From Hyphomicrobium sp. ghe19 (GTDB lineage Bacteria; Pseudomonadota; Alphaproteobacteria; Rhizobiales; Hyphomicrobiaceae): DNA of 64,000 nucleotides. Location of the stretch: contig NZ_LR743509.1 in NCBI RefSeq assembly GCF_902712875.1, positions 2,804,001 through 2,868,000 on the forward strand, written 5' to 3'. Positions within the stretch are counted from its first letter, which is position 1. Every line of letters begins with the position of its first letter. The position numbers and the translations under genes are program-made. This document shows, piece after piece, positions 28,736 through 37,319 of the stretch. The notes beneath the pieces were generated by a model that saw nothing but the letters and a program-made list of their open reading frames with translations, did no database searches and had not been told where the DNA came from.

Positions 28736-30238
28736 ATGAATAAGTATTTCCAGGAGAACAAACCCATTGCGGGGCTCGGCCGGGCATCTCTGCATAGCGG
28801 CGTGATCGTGCTTGCTGCGAAGTGCGTGGGTGTTGTCTCGCAAGTCGTGTCGATGATTGTACTGGCGCGCTTGCTCAGTCCTAATGACGTGGGTCTGACA
28901 GCAACGATTTTTGCGCTGATCGCCTTTGGTCCGTCGCTTGTCGATTTGGGCACCTCCGAAGCAACAAGTCAGAAGACCCACATTACTGAGGCCGAGGTTT
29001 CATCTCTTTTCTGGCTCAACGTCGCGATCGGTGTCGCGCTGACGGCCGTCTTTGCCGCCTCCAGTGGACTTATCGCAAGCTTTTATGGTGAACCGGCGCT
29101 CGGAGGCATCGCGCTTGCCGCATCCTTGACATTCGTTGCTGCCGGCTTCTCAACGCAGCATTCGGCTTTGCTGCGGCGAGCGATGCAATTCCGCAGCCTC
29201 GCCGTTGTCGATATCTGCTCTAATCTGATCAGCAGCGTTCTCGGCATCGTCATGGCACTGACGGGATGGGGCTATTGGGCTCTCGTGGCAAAGAACGTCT
29301 TGGCGCCTCTGTTGAACCTTGTCGGCGTCTGGATAAGCTGCCCGTGGGTGCCTGGACGTCCGCGACTTTCGAAAGAAGCAAAAGAATCAGTACGATTTGG
29401 CTTGGGCGTTGCCGGCTTCACCATGACCGATAGCATCGCGCAATCGGCAGATAGGCTCGCGATCGGCTATTTCCTCGGACCGGGTGCGCTCGGCTACTAT
29501 CAGAACGCGTATCTTTTCTACACGAACCTTCTAAGTCTGCTCGTGTCGCCTTTGCATAACATCGCCGTATCGAGCTTAAGCAAACTCAAAAACAACTTGG
29601 ACGACTTCCGGCGATCCTGGAGCGTCGCGTTGTCGACTCTCAGCTTTGTATCTGCTCTGGCTTTTGCATTACTCGCTGTAACCGGTTCGGACCTTATCGT
29701 GATGCTGCTTGGAGAGAAATGGGCCGCAGCGGGACCTCTGCTCTGCATCTTTTCTGTCAGAGGCATTGCACAGGCGGTTGAACGGACACTCGGGTGGCTT
29801 CACGTCCCAACGGGGCGCTCCGATCGATGGATGCGATGGGGATTTTTCAACGCCATTTTCCAAGTTTTGGCAGTGGCTGGCGGCCTTCCCTTTGGACTCA
29901 TCGGAGTGACGGTTGCCGGCGCAATTGCAGCCTATATCCTGTTCTTGCCTGCTTTGGTTTATGCTGGGCGTCCAGCCGGGATTAGCACCAATGATGTTGT
30001 AGCGGCGGTCGGCCCCCAAACCGTTGCCGGACTGATCACTATCGCATTTGGACTTGTCGTCCGGGAGGCCTTCCTTGGAGATGTCAGCCCGATCACAAGA
30101 TTCTTCGTCTCTTTATTCGGCTGTACGTTTGTATATCTGACCGTGGTGATGGTCGTTTTCAAAGTGACGAGACCAGTGCAGCTGGGTCTCTCCGTTCTGC
30201 GGGATTTCAACCCCATGCGATTGCTACGTAGCTCCTAA
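28736..30238 (+). CDS. Wzx-type oligosaccharide flippase (lipopolysaccharide biosynthesis protein)
   Basis: A 500-residue polytopic membrane protein of the polysaccharide transporter/MOP superfamily, with about twelve to fourteen hydrophobic segments. It starts with a segment like GVIVLAAKCVGVVSQVVSMIVLARLLSPNDVGL, typical of WzxC-type proteins, and has YFLGPGALGYYQNAYLFYTNLLSLLVSPL in the middle. It would flip undecaprenyl-linked repeat units to the periplasm for the Wzy-like polymerase. The ATG at 28736 is preferred to a TTG at 28700. It follows the epimerase gene by 118 bases. Confidence 0.9.
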   Translation: MNKYFQENKPIAGLGRASLHSGVIVLAAKCVGVVSQVVSMIVLARLLSPNDVGLTATIFALIAFGPSLVDLGTSEATSQKTHITEAEVSSLFWLNVAIGVALTAVFAASSGLIASFYGEPALGGIALAASLTFVAAGFSTQHSALLRRAMQFRSLAVVDICSNLISSVLGIVMALTGWGYWALVAKNVLAPLLNLVGVWISCPWVPGRPRLSKEAKESVRFGLGVAGFTMTDSIAQSADRLAIGYFLGPGALGYYQNAYLFYTNLLSLLVSPLHNIAVSSLSKLKNNLDDFRRSWSVALSTLSFVSALAFALLAVTGSDLIVMLLGEKWAAAGPLLCIFSVRGIAQAVERTLGWLHVPTGRSDRWMRWGFFNAIFQVLAVAGGLPFGLIGVTVAGAIAAYILFLPALVYAGRPAGISTNDVVAAVGPQTVAGLITIAFGLVVREAFLGDVSPITRFFVSLFGCTFVYLTVVMVVFKVTRPVQLGLSVLRDFNPMRLLRSS

Positions 30239-30346
30239 CCTTCAAGCCGAGGCGGCTTAGCGAGTGTCTGATTGGCTCTGCAGGAGTGCGCAGTCGCTTT
30301 GATTTCGCGACCAGAATTTCCGAGGCTCGCGAGCGTGTCGACGCGC

Positions 30347-31000
30347 TCAGGCGACGGCTATTTTACGCGCGAAGAAACCTTCCGCGTAACGCTCATTTGC
30401 CCGGCATTCCATTCCCCGCAGTCGCGCGAGACCGCGGAACGTCTCGTCATCGAACCAATGCTTTGAACGTTGCGTACCGAAATGCTTGATGAGCAATTCG
30501 ATCTTACGCTCCAGGCAACGTTCTGCGACCGGAACGTAAAGGTTCGGCTGGCCTAGATCGCCATCCCACTTTGGAATTTCGTATTCGAGTATCAGGTGAT
30601 CTCGAAACGTATTCCACGTATGCCGGCAGACCTCACGGTGATCCTGATGCGCGTCATCGCGCCGGTGCGTCAAAATAAGGTCCGGGTTGAAACGCTCCTT
30701 GAGAGTCTCAAACCATTCCTTGATCTGCTCACCCTGCGTCGGAAAGAACCCATCCTTGAAGGACATCACCTCGACAGTCGCGGATTCGGTGCCTTGCAGG
30801 AAAGCGTCCGCGGATCCTCGCGCCTCCGCTTCTCTGTCGCCGATCCCGCTCAAGACGCACCAAAGAATATTGAGCTTCGCGCCCGTCGAAATCCATTGCA
30901 GCAGCGTGGCGCCGGCGCCGATTTCAATATCGTCGGAATGCGCACCGAGGCACAGAACAGAGAGCCGTTCGCCTGCGGCCGGAAGCTTGAGCGGAAGCAT
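30347..31000 (-). CDS. PIG-L family N-deacetylase
   Basis: A 217-residue zinc-dependent deacetylase that would remove acetyl from an N-acetyl amino sugar or its nucleotide derivative. LCLGAHSDDIEIGAG near residue 20 is the AHxDD zinc motif, and THRRDDAHQDH (about 110) supplies the later His. The ATG at 31000 has AGGGA upstream and lies 10 bases after the stop of the pyrophosphorylase; another ATG at 31024 would overlap that gene by 14 bases. Either way the two genes are tightly linked and likely work on one sugar. Confidence 0.88.
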   Translation of the reverse strand: MLPLKLPAAGERLSVLCLGAHSDDIEIGAGATLLQWISTGAKLNILWCVLSGIGDREAEARGSADAFLQGTESATVEVMSFKDGFFPTQGEQIKEWFETLKERFNPDLILTHRRDDAHQDHREVCRHTWNTFRDHLILEYEIPKWDGDLGQPNLYVPVAERCLERKIELLIKHFGTQRSKHWFDDETFRGLARLRGMECRANERYAEGFFARKIAVA

Positions 31001-31010
31001 CCGATGTTCC

Positions 31011-31796
31011 CTATTCGGCGGCATTCGAGTGAATACGCCAGGGCATGCTGCCCTTCTCGACCATCTCCTCCAGCACGCGCTTGTCCTGCAGAGTGTCCAT
31101 CGCACGCCAGAACCCATCGTGCTTGAAAGCGATAAGCCGTCGCTCCGCAATCAAGCGATTGAACGGCTCTAGCACCAATTCGTCCCCGTCTTGTATGTAG
31201 TCGAAGATCTTATTGGAAAATACGAAGTATCCGCCATTGATCCATATATCGCTTTGCTGGTTCGACCGCATGCGGTTGACCAATCCGTCGTCCCCAAATT
31301 CCGCAAGGTGAAAGTTGAACGGCGGCCGGACCGCCACGAACAATCCCACGGCGCCGCTTTTTTTCAGGCGATCGATCATTTCGAGGATCGGAGCGTCAGT
31401 TAGGCCGTCACTGTAGTTTGCCAGAAAATATTCTTCGTTCTCAACGAGGTGCTTCACAGCCATCAAACGTTGCCCGATGTTGCGCCAAATCCCCGTGTCG
31501 ACGAGGGAAATACGCCAGTCGGGCGGTCGGGGCCCGAGGACTTCGACTTTTTTACCGAACTCCGAGATGATGCAGTCACTGTAAGCGGAGGGATCGAAAT
31601 CGCGAAAATATTCTCGGATAACGTTCGCCTTGTAGCCGAGGCACAGGACGAAATCGCGATGCCCGAAATTGCTGTAGTACTGCATGATATGCAATAAAAT
31701 CGGCTGATGGCCGACTGGGATCATCGGCTTCGGAATCGCTTCCGAATAGTCGCGGATGCGCGTGCCGAGCCCGCCGCAGAAAAGAACGACTTTCAT
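31011..31796 (-). CDS. Sugar-1-phosphate nucleotidyltransferase (RfbF-like)
   Basis: A 261-residue nucleotidyltransferase. VLFCGGLGTRIRDYSE (4-19) is the GGxGTR nucleotide-binding signature, followed by PKPMIPVGHQPIL. The length and the WINGGYFVFSNKIFDYI and FWRAMDTLQDKRVLEEM stretches are closest to glucose-1-phosphate cytidylyltransferases (RfbF), enzymes that open CDP-deoxysugar pathways. It is upstream of the PIG-L deacetylase on the same strand. Together with the C-methyltransferase and SDR genes nearby it suggests a modified deoxysugar; the nucleotide (CTP or other) is inferred from family resemblance only. Confidence 0.85.
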   Translation of the reverse strand: MKVVLFCGGLGTRIRDYSEAIPKPMIPVGHQPILLHIMQYYSNFGHRDFVLCLGYKANVIREYFRDFDPSAYSDCIISEFGKKVEVLGPRPPDWRISLVDTGIWRNIGQRLMAVKHLVENEEYFLANYSDGLTDAPILEMIDRLKKSGAVGLFVAVRPPFNFHLAEFGDDGLVNRMRSNQQSDIWINGGYFVFSNKIFDYIQDGDELVLEPFNRLIAERRLIAFKHDGFWRAMDTLQDKRVLEEMVEKGSMPWRIHSNAAE

Positions 31797-32332
31797 TTTT
31801 TTCGCCGTTTGTCCGCAATCATCTTTTTGATTTTTACACCCGCATGTCTTGATATAACCCTACGACAGAAACGGGAATACCGCCCGGCACGCAGCCCGTC
31901 AGCCTACAGATCGGGTGCCAATCGACATCATCGTCGGCGCGTAACCAATCCGTCCTGACGTCCGCTTTAACCTGCAGCCTTCCATCAAGCCAACGGGATA
32001 TATCTTCCGTGCGCAATCTCATCGTCCAATCAAGTCTAGATATAAATTATATCCGGACTCGTTTTCTGGCGAATAATACCTGCCGTTTTGGTAACTCCTA
32101 GCAGCCCGGTGTAAGTCAATTCGGGCGTGTCTCCCCCAAACCCTTGAAATTGAGCTGTCCTCGGGACTGTCCGGCTAGCCGCATTGGCTCGGCCCTCCGC
32201 AAAAATGAACGCAATAGAACGTCAATGTACGGCCGACCGTCTGATGCTTGGCCTTGCTGGACAGAGCGTGAAGGTGCGAGGCAAAAGAAGGCGTGTTTTT
32301 ACGACACGACTCGCTTGATCGAAGCGTTTCGG
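31797..32332. other. Intergenic region with no supported gene
   Basis: This 536-base gap lies upstream of the nucleotidyltransferase and downstream of the SDR gene, both leftward, so it should hold the promoter of the nucleotidyltransferase-deacetylase pair. A 62-codon leftward frame at 31834-32022 has an ATG and reasonable codon use but no ribosome binding site or known motif. The rest shows nothing I can assign. Confidence 0.35.
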
Positions 32333-33235
32333 TCAGGCGCGAGCTTGCGCGAATGTCTGCTGACCCCAGGAAATAGTTTTGTCCAGCCCAGCGGCCAAAG
32401 AGGTCGTGGGCGTCCAATGCAACAACGATTCCGCCTCTTTCGGATCGCCCAGAACCAATGGATAGTCGTCTTTACTTGGCAGAGCGCCCAGACGGATCAA
32501 GTCGGGACGTCCAAGCCGGTCCGCGACTTCGCTAACTAGATCGCGAACTGCGATGCCGGTTCCAGAAACTAGGTCCAGCGATCCGCAGTAATCAGACTCT
32601 AGAGCCGCTACCACACCCGAAGCGACATCGCCGACATAAAGATAATCACGAACCTGACGGCCTTCGGAACATTCAGCAGGCAAGCCTCGAACCAGAGCTT
32701 TAATTACCGAAGCTACGAGACGGCTATCGTGCTCGCCAGGGCCATACGTGAAGAAGACCCGGGGCCAAATTAGCCCGAGCCCTGTATGTCGAGCATAGGA
32801 GGCAAGAGCGATGTTCAAGGATAGCTTGGCTGCGCCGTAGATTGTGGCAGGCCGCATCGGTGTCACGCCGTTGAGGCATATCCCACCCGCCCAGTCATAT
32901 TCAGCGGAGCTGCCGACCACCAATGCTCGCCTGCCGCCATATTCTTGAAACGTTTGAACGAGGTCCAAACTGGCGCCAAGCCATTTGAGGTTTTCTTTCG
33001 ACTGCATGACTGCTCCGCGCACGGGGAGCCAGGCAGCATGGATAAGGTGTGTAGGTCGCACCGAGGCGAGCAGATCCCGTACTGCCTGAGCGTCCAAAAG
33101 ATCGCAACATCGGGTGCCCTGGAATCCAGAACTGGATGTCCCCACGACCTCCCAATTTCGCGAGCGAAGTTGTTCGACAATGTATTGTCCGAGAAATCCA
33201 GTGGCTCCCGTTACCAGGACGAGCTTACTCGGCAC
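32333..33235 (-). CDS. NAD-dependent epimerase/dehydratase (SDR, dTDP-rhamnose-reductase-like)
   Basis: A 300-residue extended SDR. VLVTGATGFLGQYIVE (6-21) binds the dinucleotide; VVGSSAEYDW and YGAAKLS provide the catalytic Ser, Tyr and Lys. VFFTYGPGEHDSRLV and RDYLYVGDVASGV follow the family pattern. It probably catalyses 4-keto reduction or epimerisation of an NDP-deoxysugar, alongside the nucleotidyltransferase and C-methyltransferase of this cluster. The precise substrate is not evident. It is isolated by gaps on both sides. Confidence 0.85.
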   Translation of the reverse strand: MPSKLVLVTGATGFLGQYIVEQLRSRNWEVVGTSSSGFQGTRCCDLLDAQAVRDLLASVRPTHLIHAAWLPVRGAVMQSKENLKWLGASLDLVQTFQEYGGRRALVVGSSAEYDWAGGICLNGVTPMRPATIYGAAKLSLNIALASYARHTGLGLIWPRVFFTYGPGEHDSRLVASVIKALVRGLPAECSEGRQVRDYLYVGDVASGVVAALESDYCGSLDLVSGTGIAVRDLVSEVADRLGRPDLIRLGALPSKDDYPLVLGDPKEAESLLHWTPTTSLAAGLDKTISWGQQTFAQARA

Positions 33236-33452
33236 GGAAAGTCACCATAAGAATACTAGATCTAACATAATGAGTGACAGGGGACCAACGACGCCCCGCG
33301 CAACCGCCCAACCATTGTTTCTGTAGACCGACTCACCAAAGCCAAAGCCCGAACCGCGAGCCGTTTGAAGGAAATGCCACTTCGCTGCGGGGTTGCACCT
33401 AAACTCGTCGGTCCACTGATGAGGCGAGGGCAGCCGGCGAAGGGCCCCTTAA

Positions 33453-34421
33453 TCACATGCCCACGCCCTCAGGCTTGAATACCAGCATCTCCGGATCGGC
33501 CTCTTCGAGCCCACTGTCATACTTGGCGATGTACTCGGGTGGGAAGTCCGCTTCATCGGAGATGCGGCGGAAATCGCGCAATGCAACGCCCTGGCTTGAA
33601 TCGTCGACGTTCACGGCTCCTATCCCGTCGCGAACGTTGTCGGCATCGACGATACGGAAATCGATGCTGAATCGCGTCTTGCCGGTGACGTTCGCGGTCG
33701 TCGAATGCATCTCGTTGGCCGAGAAGAGGACCATGCCTCCCACCGGAAGGACGATCTGCACCGCGCCTGGATGCTCGGGCGCTGCCAGCGGACGGGGAAT
33801 TCCCCGCTTGTCCTCGCCCTTGCGATGCTGGGCAGCATTCTTGCGGCCGGTCGTGTTCCACTTATACACGTTGAACTCTTCCGACGTGTTCGGCATCGGC
33901 ATCCGATGATAGTAAGGGTAGAAATCCATCGACGAATGCCGCGACATCGGAAACAGCGGTCCCCAGAACTGGATTTGCTGTAGCGGAGCCGACCACCACG
34001 TGTCGCGGTGCAACGGCAGATTCAAGCCAATTCCAGACTTGAGGTATCCGTCGCTGGTGACGACGCGCATTCGCGGAACGTCCAGATAAGTGCGGTTTGC
34101 ATCGAAGCCAAGCGATTTCAAGTACGCCTTCTGAAGCTCACGTGTCTTCGGATGATGGATGAAGCGCGGCTTGAGAGGTCCGGCGATCTCGACGAAGCGA
34201 TCGACATCGAGTTCGTGCTGGGCGGTGGTCGGATCAAGCGGATGGAAGGCCTCCTCGACCAGTTCGCGAGCCCAGTTCACGAGCGCAAGGCTCTCCGGTG
34301 TCGGCGGAAGAATTATTAGCGCGCCGTTATAAACGCGCATTGTCATTTCGAGAGCGTCGATATCTCCACCCAGCGCAACTTCGATCGCGTAATTGTCGGA
34401 CTCGCGCAAATGCGTCGTCAT
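33453..34421 (-). CDS. Phytanoyl-CoA dioxygenase-like 2-oxoglutarate/Fe(II) oxygenase
   Basis: A 322-residue protein. LPLHRDTWW (about 135-143) supplies the His-x-Asp of the iron facial triad and MHSTTANVTGKTRFSIDFR (about 235-255) the distal His and the 2-oxoglutarate-binding Arg. The family hydroxylates or otherwise oxidises small molecules, sometimes nucleotide sugars or amino-acid moieties. The ATG at 34421 follows AAGGGG by about 9 bases and is preferred to a longer frame to 34502. In a polysaccharide locus a tailoring role on a sugar or its substituent is plausible but not shown. Confidence 0.8.
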   Translation of the reverse strand: MTTHLRESDNYAIEVALGGDIDALEMTMRVYNGALIILPPTPESLALVNWARELVEEAFHPLDPTTAQHELDVDRFVEIAGPLKPRFIHHPKTRELQKAYLKSLGFDANRTYLDVPRMRVVTSDGYLKSGIGLNLPLHRDTWWSAPLQQIQFWGPLFPMSRHSSMDFYPYYHRMPMPNTSEEFNVYKWNTTGRKNAAQHRKGEDKRGIPRPLAAPEHPGAVQIVLPVGGMVLFSANEMHSTTANVTGKTRFSIDFRIVDADNVRDGIGAVNVDDSSQGVALRDFRRISDEADFPPEYIAKYDSGLEEADPEMLVFKPEGVGM

Positions 34422-34816
34422 GCAATTAGGCCCCTTACCAACAATACTCGGACCCAAGTCCCGAATAATCCAGGTGTATCGCACGACTCGGACGACCGGC
34501 AATTGATTTCTGTACGCACATCGAGGGAAGGTTAAAACAACTGGCGTTGCTGAACCACAAGCGCAATGCCCTGCAAACGTCCTGCACTATCTGAACGAGC
34601 GGGTCTCACAGCAGTCGGCATCCATTGAACGGAGTGACCATCCATGTGCGAAGTGATGTTGGCATTCTTGATGTTGCGCGCGAATGAGCGATGTTCAGTG
34701 TTCGCGCTAAGTGTTGTTTGACTACCTATTCGAAATCACTCGAATCCTGATGCGGGCTGCGGCGGGACTCGCGCAAAGCGCTGTGCTGGCTCAATGCACC
34801 ACCGAAGGCTTGCGTC
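34422..34816. other. Intergenic region with no supported gene
   Basis: A 395-base gap between two leftward genes. It should contain the promoter of the dioxygenase gene, with the AAGGGG ribosome binding site at its left edge. I see no RNA gene, strong hairpin or credible frame in it. Confidence 0.35.
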
Positions 34817-35998
34817 TCATGGACTCGCTGCGCACTCTTGGTTGACAACCGCCGGTAGCGATGTCCGGCGTACGATCTCATCGAGCCGCTGCGCACGCGC
34901 CTGCATTTTCTCAGTCGGCGAAAGACCGAGCACGTCGAGCACCGTCATTATTCGATGCAGCCAGTCATGCCTCGCGGCCGCCATCTTGATATTGTTTTGC
35001 CGGATCGAGAGCAGCCGCTCAGGGTCCCTGTCCAGGCCGGCAAGGATGTCGGCGATATCGGGTGCGTCGAAGGGCGCGTGAATCACAGCGTCCGGCCAAT
35101 CAAACTGCCGCTTGAATTCCTCGCTGCGCGGGGCATCTCCGATGAGCACCGTACCGGCTGCGGCACCCTCATAGAACCGGGCAGAGACCTCCTCCCGGCC
35201 AAGCGTGAATTGAGGTCTGTTTACGTAGCCACGGTGGGCAAGGAAGTAGCGACTGCGCTTGAGAATTGCGGATAACATTCGACGATGCTCCGCCGCAACG
35301 TCGACCCGGAATGTGCGATCCTTCAGATCGCTGCCGCTGGCTGCCACGGTGTCATAATAATAGAAGCTCTGCCGCCGCTCCGCATCATCAAGCAGCGCCT
35401 GGTGCGTGATCGGCGAGCGCCGTCCGATGTTGCAGACGTCGATCGGGCGAGGCTGGTCGAGCGATGCCGGCGTGAAGCGCAGAACGTCACTAGCTATTGG
35501 AAGATATGTGCAGGGCCGGCCGCTGATGCGCGCCACTTTCTCCACGGCATTGAAGTGCCCGATGAAAATATGATCGAAGTCGGACAGAAGCTCGAAGAGG
35601 TATTCCGGCAGCATGTCAGACCAGACCTCGGCGATGAAGCAGGCCGCCTTGCGGCAGTGCTGGCGCCAATTCGGGATCGAGGCAAGCGCGTACAGTTCAT
35701 AGCTGTGGGAGAAGACCGGGAAAAAGAGATCGTAGTCCTGCTCGAGCATCACCTTGCCCCGTGGATAAGGCGCAAGCTGACGGGCAAGCCCCGGCGAGCC
35801 CGACGCCAGGCGCCCGAGCTTGTATGCGCGCCGCGAGAATTCGAGAGCCGGCAGATCGGTCACGTCGATCCGCTGGGCGTCCGTAACGGCGGACCAAATG
35901 TCCTCGAACTCGTAGGTGAGACAGTACGCGGCAAGGCGAGCGATACGCCGTTGCGACAGCAACAGAACCTTATGCACGTCCGCCCCTTTCGAGCTCAT
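34817..35998 (-). CDS. Glycosyltransferase, GT-B fold (CgeB-like)
   Basis: A 393-residue protein. The C-terminal half, FTLGREEVSARFYEGAAAGTVLIGDAP and DAVIHAPFDAPDIADIL, matches glycosyl transferases group 1 of the CgeB/spore maturation type. PIDVCNIGRRSPITHQ marks the start of the donor-binding half. The N-terminal half is less conserved. It would add a sugar during assembly of a surface glycan. The next leftward gene start lies about 400 bases away, while the two-domain Cys-rich protein is 41 bases upstream, so the latter two may be one operon. Confidence 0.78.
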   Translation of the reverse strand: MSSKGADVHKVLLLSQRRIARLAAYCLTYEFEDIWSAVTDAQRIDVTDLPALEFSRRAYKLGRLASGSPGLARQLAPYPRGKVMLEQDYDLFFPVFSHSYELYALASIPNWRQHCRKAACFIAEVWSDMLPEYLFELLSDFDHIFIGHFNAVEKVARISGRPCTYLPIASDVLRFTPASLDQPRPIDVCNIGRRSPITHQALLDDAERRQSFYYYDTVAASGSDLKDRTFRVDVAAEHRRMLSAILKRSRYFLAHRGYVNRPQFTLGREEVSARFYEGAAAGTVLIGDAPRSEEFKRQFDWPDAVIHAPFDAPDIADILAGLDRDPERLLSIRQNNIKMAAARHDWLHRIMTVLDVLGLSPTEKMQARAQRLDEIVRRTSLPAVVNQECAASP

Positions 35999-36039
35999 CT
36001 CAGTTCATTGCTCCTAATTCCCACATTCTCGCCGCCTTG

Positions 36040-37008
36040 CTATTTCGGCGCAGCCACCCTCTCCAGCCAGAACTCGCGCCAGTACGGATAGATCTCCCGC
36101 GGGCAGAACCAGCGGCAAACCGCATAGTCACCTGAGCAGACTACGCCCTCCAGCGTGACTGACGCCATCTTGGGCGTCAGCATCTTGCCGTTTGGTTCAT
36201 GAACAAAGCGCGAGATGCGCTGCCGAACGCGATAGACCTTGCCGCAGTGTGGAAACATATCCTTGTCGAACCACATCCCGAAGCTTCTGCCATCGGACGT
36301 CAGGGTGCGCGCGATCTCCTCCTTCGACTTCACCCGGACCCATTCGCCGGGTTGCAGGTCAAGTGCCGGAAACCGCTCGTCCTTGCTCGCCGTGCCGGGT
36401 AGATGGATCTCGGGCACGAGGCCCAATTTGCGCTTAGGCTCGGTGATGGCGGCGCGCGTAGTCACCGTCAGAAAATGCCTGAACGAGACGTTCCCCGAGG
36501 TGTACTCATTGATGTAGGGGCCCGGATTCCAGAGGTTCAGAAGCTCCGTGCATTTCGGCAGCTCGGTGTTCTGGCAGACGTAGGTGATCTCAGTCTTTCC
36601 ATTCGCTTCGCTCTCCGAGCGCGTATACGGCTGGGTCCGCTGCCGCAGCAGCTCGACATCCTCGTGCGGAAACGGCGGCGACGCCGGCATATCCGGCACA
36701 ACGCGCCGCAGCCACGCCGTCTTCCAAAAGATGCGGCACGCTGCCTGGCAGCCGTCGTGCCCCGATCCGTCGCAGCGCACGTCGCCCAGCAGAACGCCGT
36801 CGGGTAGACGGCGGCTGCCGCTGTAGTTCACGGTATCGCACAGCTTGTCGGCACGCGCCCTCACTGGGAAGCGCTGGCCGCAGAACTGAGCCATCTCGGG
36901 CATGAAGGGAAGCCCTTCGTACCGTCCTTGCGCATCGAGTGTGGCGAGAATCTCACCCGGACTCTTCACCTCGACGAGATCGCCTCGGTGCAGTTCGAGA
37001 TTTTCCAT
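36040..37008 (-). CDS. Unrecognised protein with two copies of a Cys-rich domain
   Basis: A 322-residue protein of unknown function. Two homologous domains are visible: residues about 6-100 and about 222-322. Both open with G-(D/E)-x-V-x-VKS-x-x-EI and continue with a G-(L/M)-x-F/W-x-x-(D/E)M-x-x-(F/H)CG-(Q/K) block. They end with C-(D/S)G and C-x(3)-C motifs before a WxxxWLxRV tail (RCDGSGHDGCQAAC in copy 1, VCSGDYAVCRWFC in copy 2). The first copy has the stronger Cys/His pattern, suggesting metal binding or disulfides. No signal peptide is seen. GGAGG sits 5 bases before the ATG at 37008. It lies between the C-methyltransferase and a glycosyltransferase. Confidence 0.75.
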   Translation of the reverse strand: MENLELHRGDLVEVKSPGEILATLDAQGRYEGLPFMPEMAQFCGQRFPVRARADKLCDTVNYSGSRRLPDGVLLGDVRCDGSGHDGCQAACRIFWKTAWLRRVVPDMPASPPFPHEDVELLRQRTQPYTRSESEANGKTEITYVCQNTELPKCTELLNLWNPGPYINEYTSGNVSFRHFLTVTTRAAITEPKRKLGLVPEIHLPGTASKDERFPALDLQPGEWVRVKSKEEIARTLTSDGRSFGMWFDKDMFPHCGKVYRVRQRISRFVHEPNGKMLTPKMASVTLEGVVCSGDYAVCRWFCPREIYPYWREFWLERVAAPK

Positions 37009-37292
37009 TAGATCCTCCTGCACAAGCTTGATGGCAACGCAACCGGGAGCGGAGACGGCGGCATTCTCACTGGCGAGCCGACAGGGCGGAGCGCAGAGAC
37101 CCACGAAATTTGCCTCCGTAGCATGCCGGCGAACGCGATGACCGCGGTCGCAAAGCATGGCCCAGAAAGAGCGCCTCGCACGGTACGCTGCGCTGCCTCC
37201 GGCTCGATCACCTCGGACGCAAGCCCCAGAGCTTGGCCGAATGTCAGTTCAATCTCCAGAAACTGCAATCGCCTCGGCGGGAGCTTCGACAT
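37008..37292 (-). CDS. Small hypothetical protein, possibly coupled to the Cys-rich protein
   Basis: A 94-codon frame starting with ATG at 37292. Its TAA stop overlaps the ATG of the following gene (TAATG), an arrangement typical of translational coupling, and codon use in the first 60 codons is GC3-rich like real genes here. No domain is recognised; a short hydrophobic stretch (FATAVIAFAGML) lies in the middle. The proline-rich tail looks less convincing, so a frameshifted remnant is the alternative. Confidence 0.35.
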   Translation of the reverse strand: MSKLPPRRLQFLEIELTFGQALGLASEVIEPEAAQRTVRGALSGPCFATAVIAFAGMLRRQISWVSALRPVGSPVRMPPSPLPVALPSSLCRRI

Positions 37293-37319
37293 GGTGAGCC
37301 GACTCTTCCTGGGTTTCCA

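Noticed and set aside
31834..32022. 62-codon minus-strand frame
   Set aside because: Reads fairly protein-like but has no ribosome binding site or known relative; noted only within the intergenic entry.
33262..33456. Short frames in the gap before the 2OG dioxygenase stop
   Set aside because: Both strands give similar-length frames with no start signal or motif; a transposase remnant was considered but nothing matched.
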